Shown piece after piece: positions 63,834-64,000 of a stretch of DNA of 64,000 nucleotides. The notes under the pieces are model-generated. The model ran no database searches and was not told where the DNA came from. It was given only the letters and a program-made list of their open reading frames with translations. Each line of letters opens with the position of its first letter. Within the stretch, counting starts at the first letter, position 1. This stretch comes from JAJEFO01 sp022819605. GTDB lineage: Bacteria > Pseudomonadota > Alphaproteobacteria > Rhodobacterales > Rhodobacteraceae. The translations under genes and the position numbers were made by a program. Location of the stretch: positions 310,001-374,000 of the forward strand of contig OZ244901.1 in NCBI GenBank assembly GCA_965221545.1, in the 5' to 3' direction.

Positions 63834-64000
63834 ATGTCAAGACAGAGCCTGCTGGCGTTTGCCATGTTGTCTCAGCCAGCGTTTGCAGTGGATCTGCCCA
63901 AACCGATCTCCTGTTATCAGGACGGCACAAATGCCAAGGATATCGATGCCTACATGTCCTGTTTCACCGCCGACGCTGAAATGATCGACGCGTCCCGCAC
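63834..64000 (+). CDS. Secreted protein, start only (cut by window edge)
   Basis: The first 55 codons from ATG 63834: a short signal peptide (LLAFAMLSQPAFA) followed by VDLPKPISCYQDGTNAKDID with DAYMSCFTADAEM. The last part resembles the start of an NTF2/SnoaL-like domain. The frame is open further upstream to ATG 63756, but the signal peptide and GGGGG before 63834 favour the inner start. Confidence 0.55.
   Translation, partial: MSRQSLLAFAMLSQPAFAVDLPKPISCYQDGTNAKDIDAYMSCFTADAEMIDASR

Overview
The window looks like chromosomal DNA of a high-GC alphaproteobacterium, most likely Rhodobacteraceae (Roseobacter group). This rests on the Aap/Bzt amino-acid transporter, the rpmH-rnpA-yidD / yidC-MOSC-engB-argB cluster, an IalB-type secreted protein, DUF2794, dapD/dapE, and tight ATGA/GTGA gene overlaps. 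No rRNA, insertion sequence, CRISPR array or phage structural gene was seen. The species assignment is inference.

Layout. 1-3.6 kb: end of an amino-acid binding protein gene, then aapQMP (general L-amino-acid ABC transporter). 3.7-6.7 kb, minus: SixA-like phosphatase, ferredoxin-like protein, acyl-CoA ligase. 6.9-16.5 kb, minus: the ribosome/membrane-biogenesis cluster rpmH, rnpA, yidD ... yidC, MOSC, engB, argB. It is split between yidD and yidC by ttcA and by a two-gene cassette (12.7-15.5 kb) that encodes an HNH endonuclease and a protein joining a phospholipase-D-type nuclease domain to an SF3-helicase-like ATPase. This cassette is the best candidate for an undescribed (probably anti-mobile-element) system. 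16.6-20.2 kb: TVP38 membrane protein, mercuric-reductase-like flavoprotein, orphan histidine kinase. 20.4-20.7 kb: two near-identical tRNA-Arg genes (anticodons TCG and ACG), each with its own promoter.

21-30 kb: GH42 beta-galactosidase, then a complete arsenite-oxidation locus aioX-aioS-aioR-aioB-aioA. AioX (periplasmic binding protein with one cysteine), AioS (kinase) and AioR (regulator) are translationally coupled and should control the Mo/Fe-S enzyme AioBA. AioR has lost the sigma-54-contacting GAFTGA loop and the ATPase motifs, and a perfect 18-bp palindrome lies upstream of aioB. 30-42.9 kb: LOG protein, rlmN, IalB, asparaginase, CoA-binding protein, dapD, HAD phosphatase, dapE, GNAT, DUF2064, rnr, lytic transglycosylase, tag.

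43-59.6 kb: two paralogous TPR-like proteins with shared histidine motifs and a Cys-x-Cys tail, separated by an apparently C-terminally truncated dnaE2 (error-prone polymerase, no imuA/imuB beside it), a methyltransferase, rppH, asd and a carbonic anhydrase. An NTF2-FMO fusion flavoprotein is divergent from the second TPR gene. Then an M17 aminopeptidase, NlpC/P60 hydrolase and DUF2794. 59.8-64 kb: mtnP, apt, leuC, leuD and the start of a secreted protein cut by the window edge.

Functional calls come from motif recognition by eye; no database search was run. Starts were chosen by ribosome-binding sites, overlaps and remembered family N-termini.
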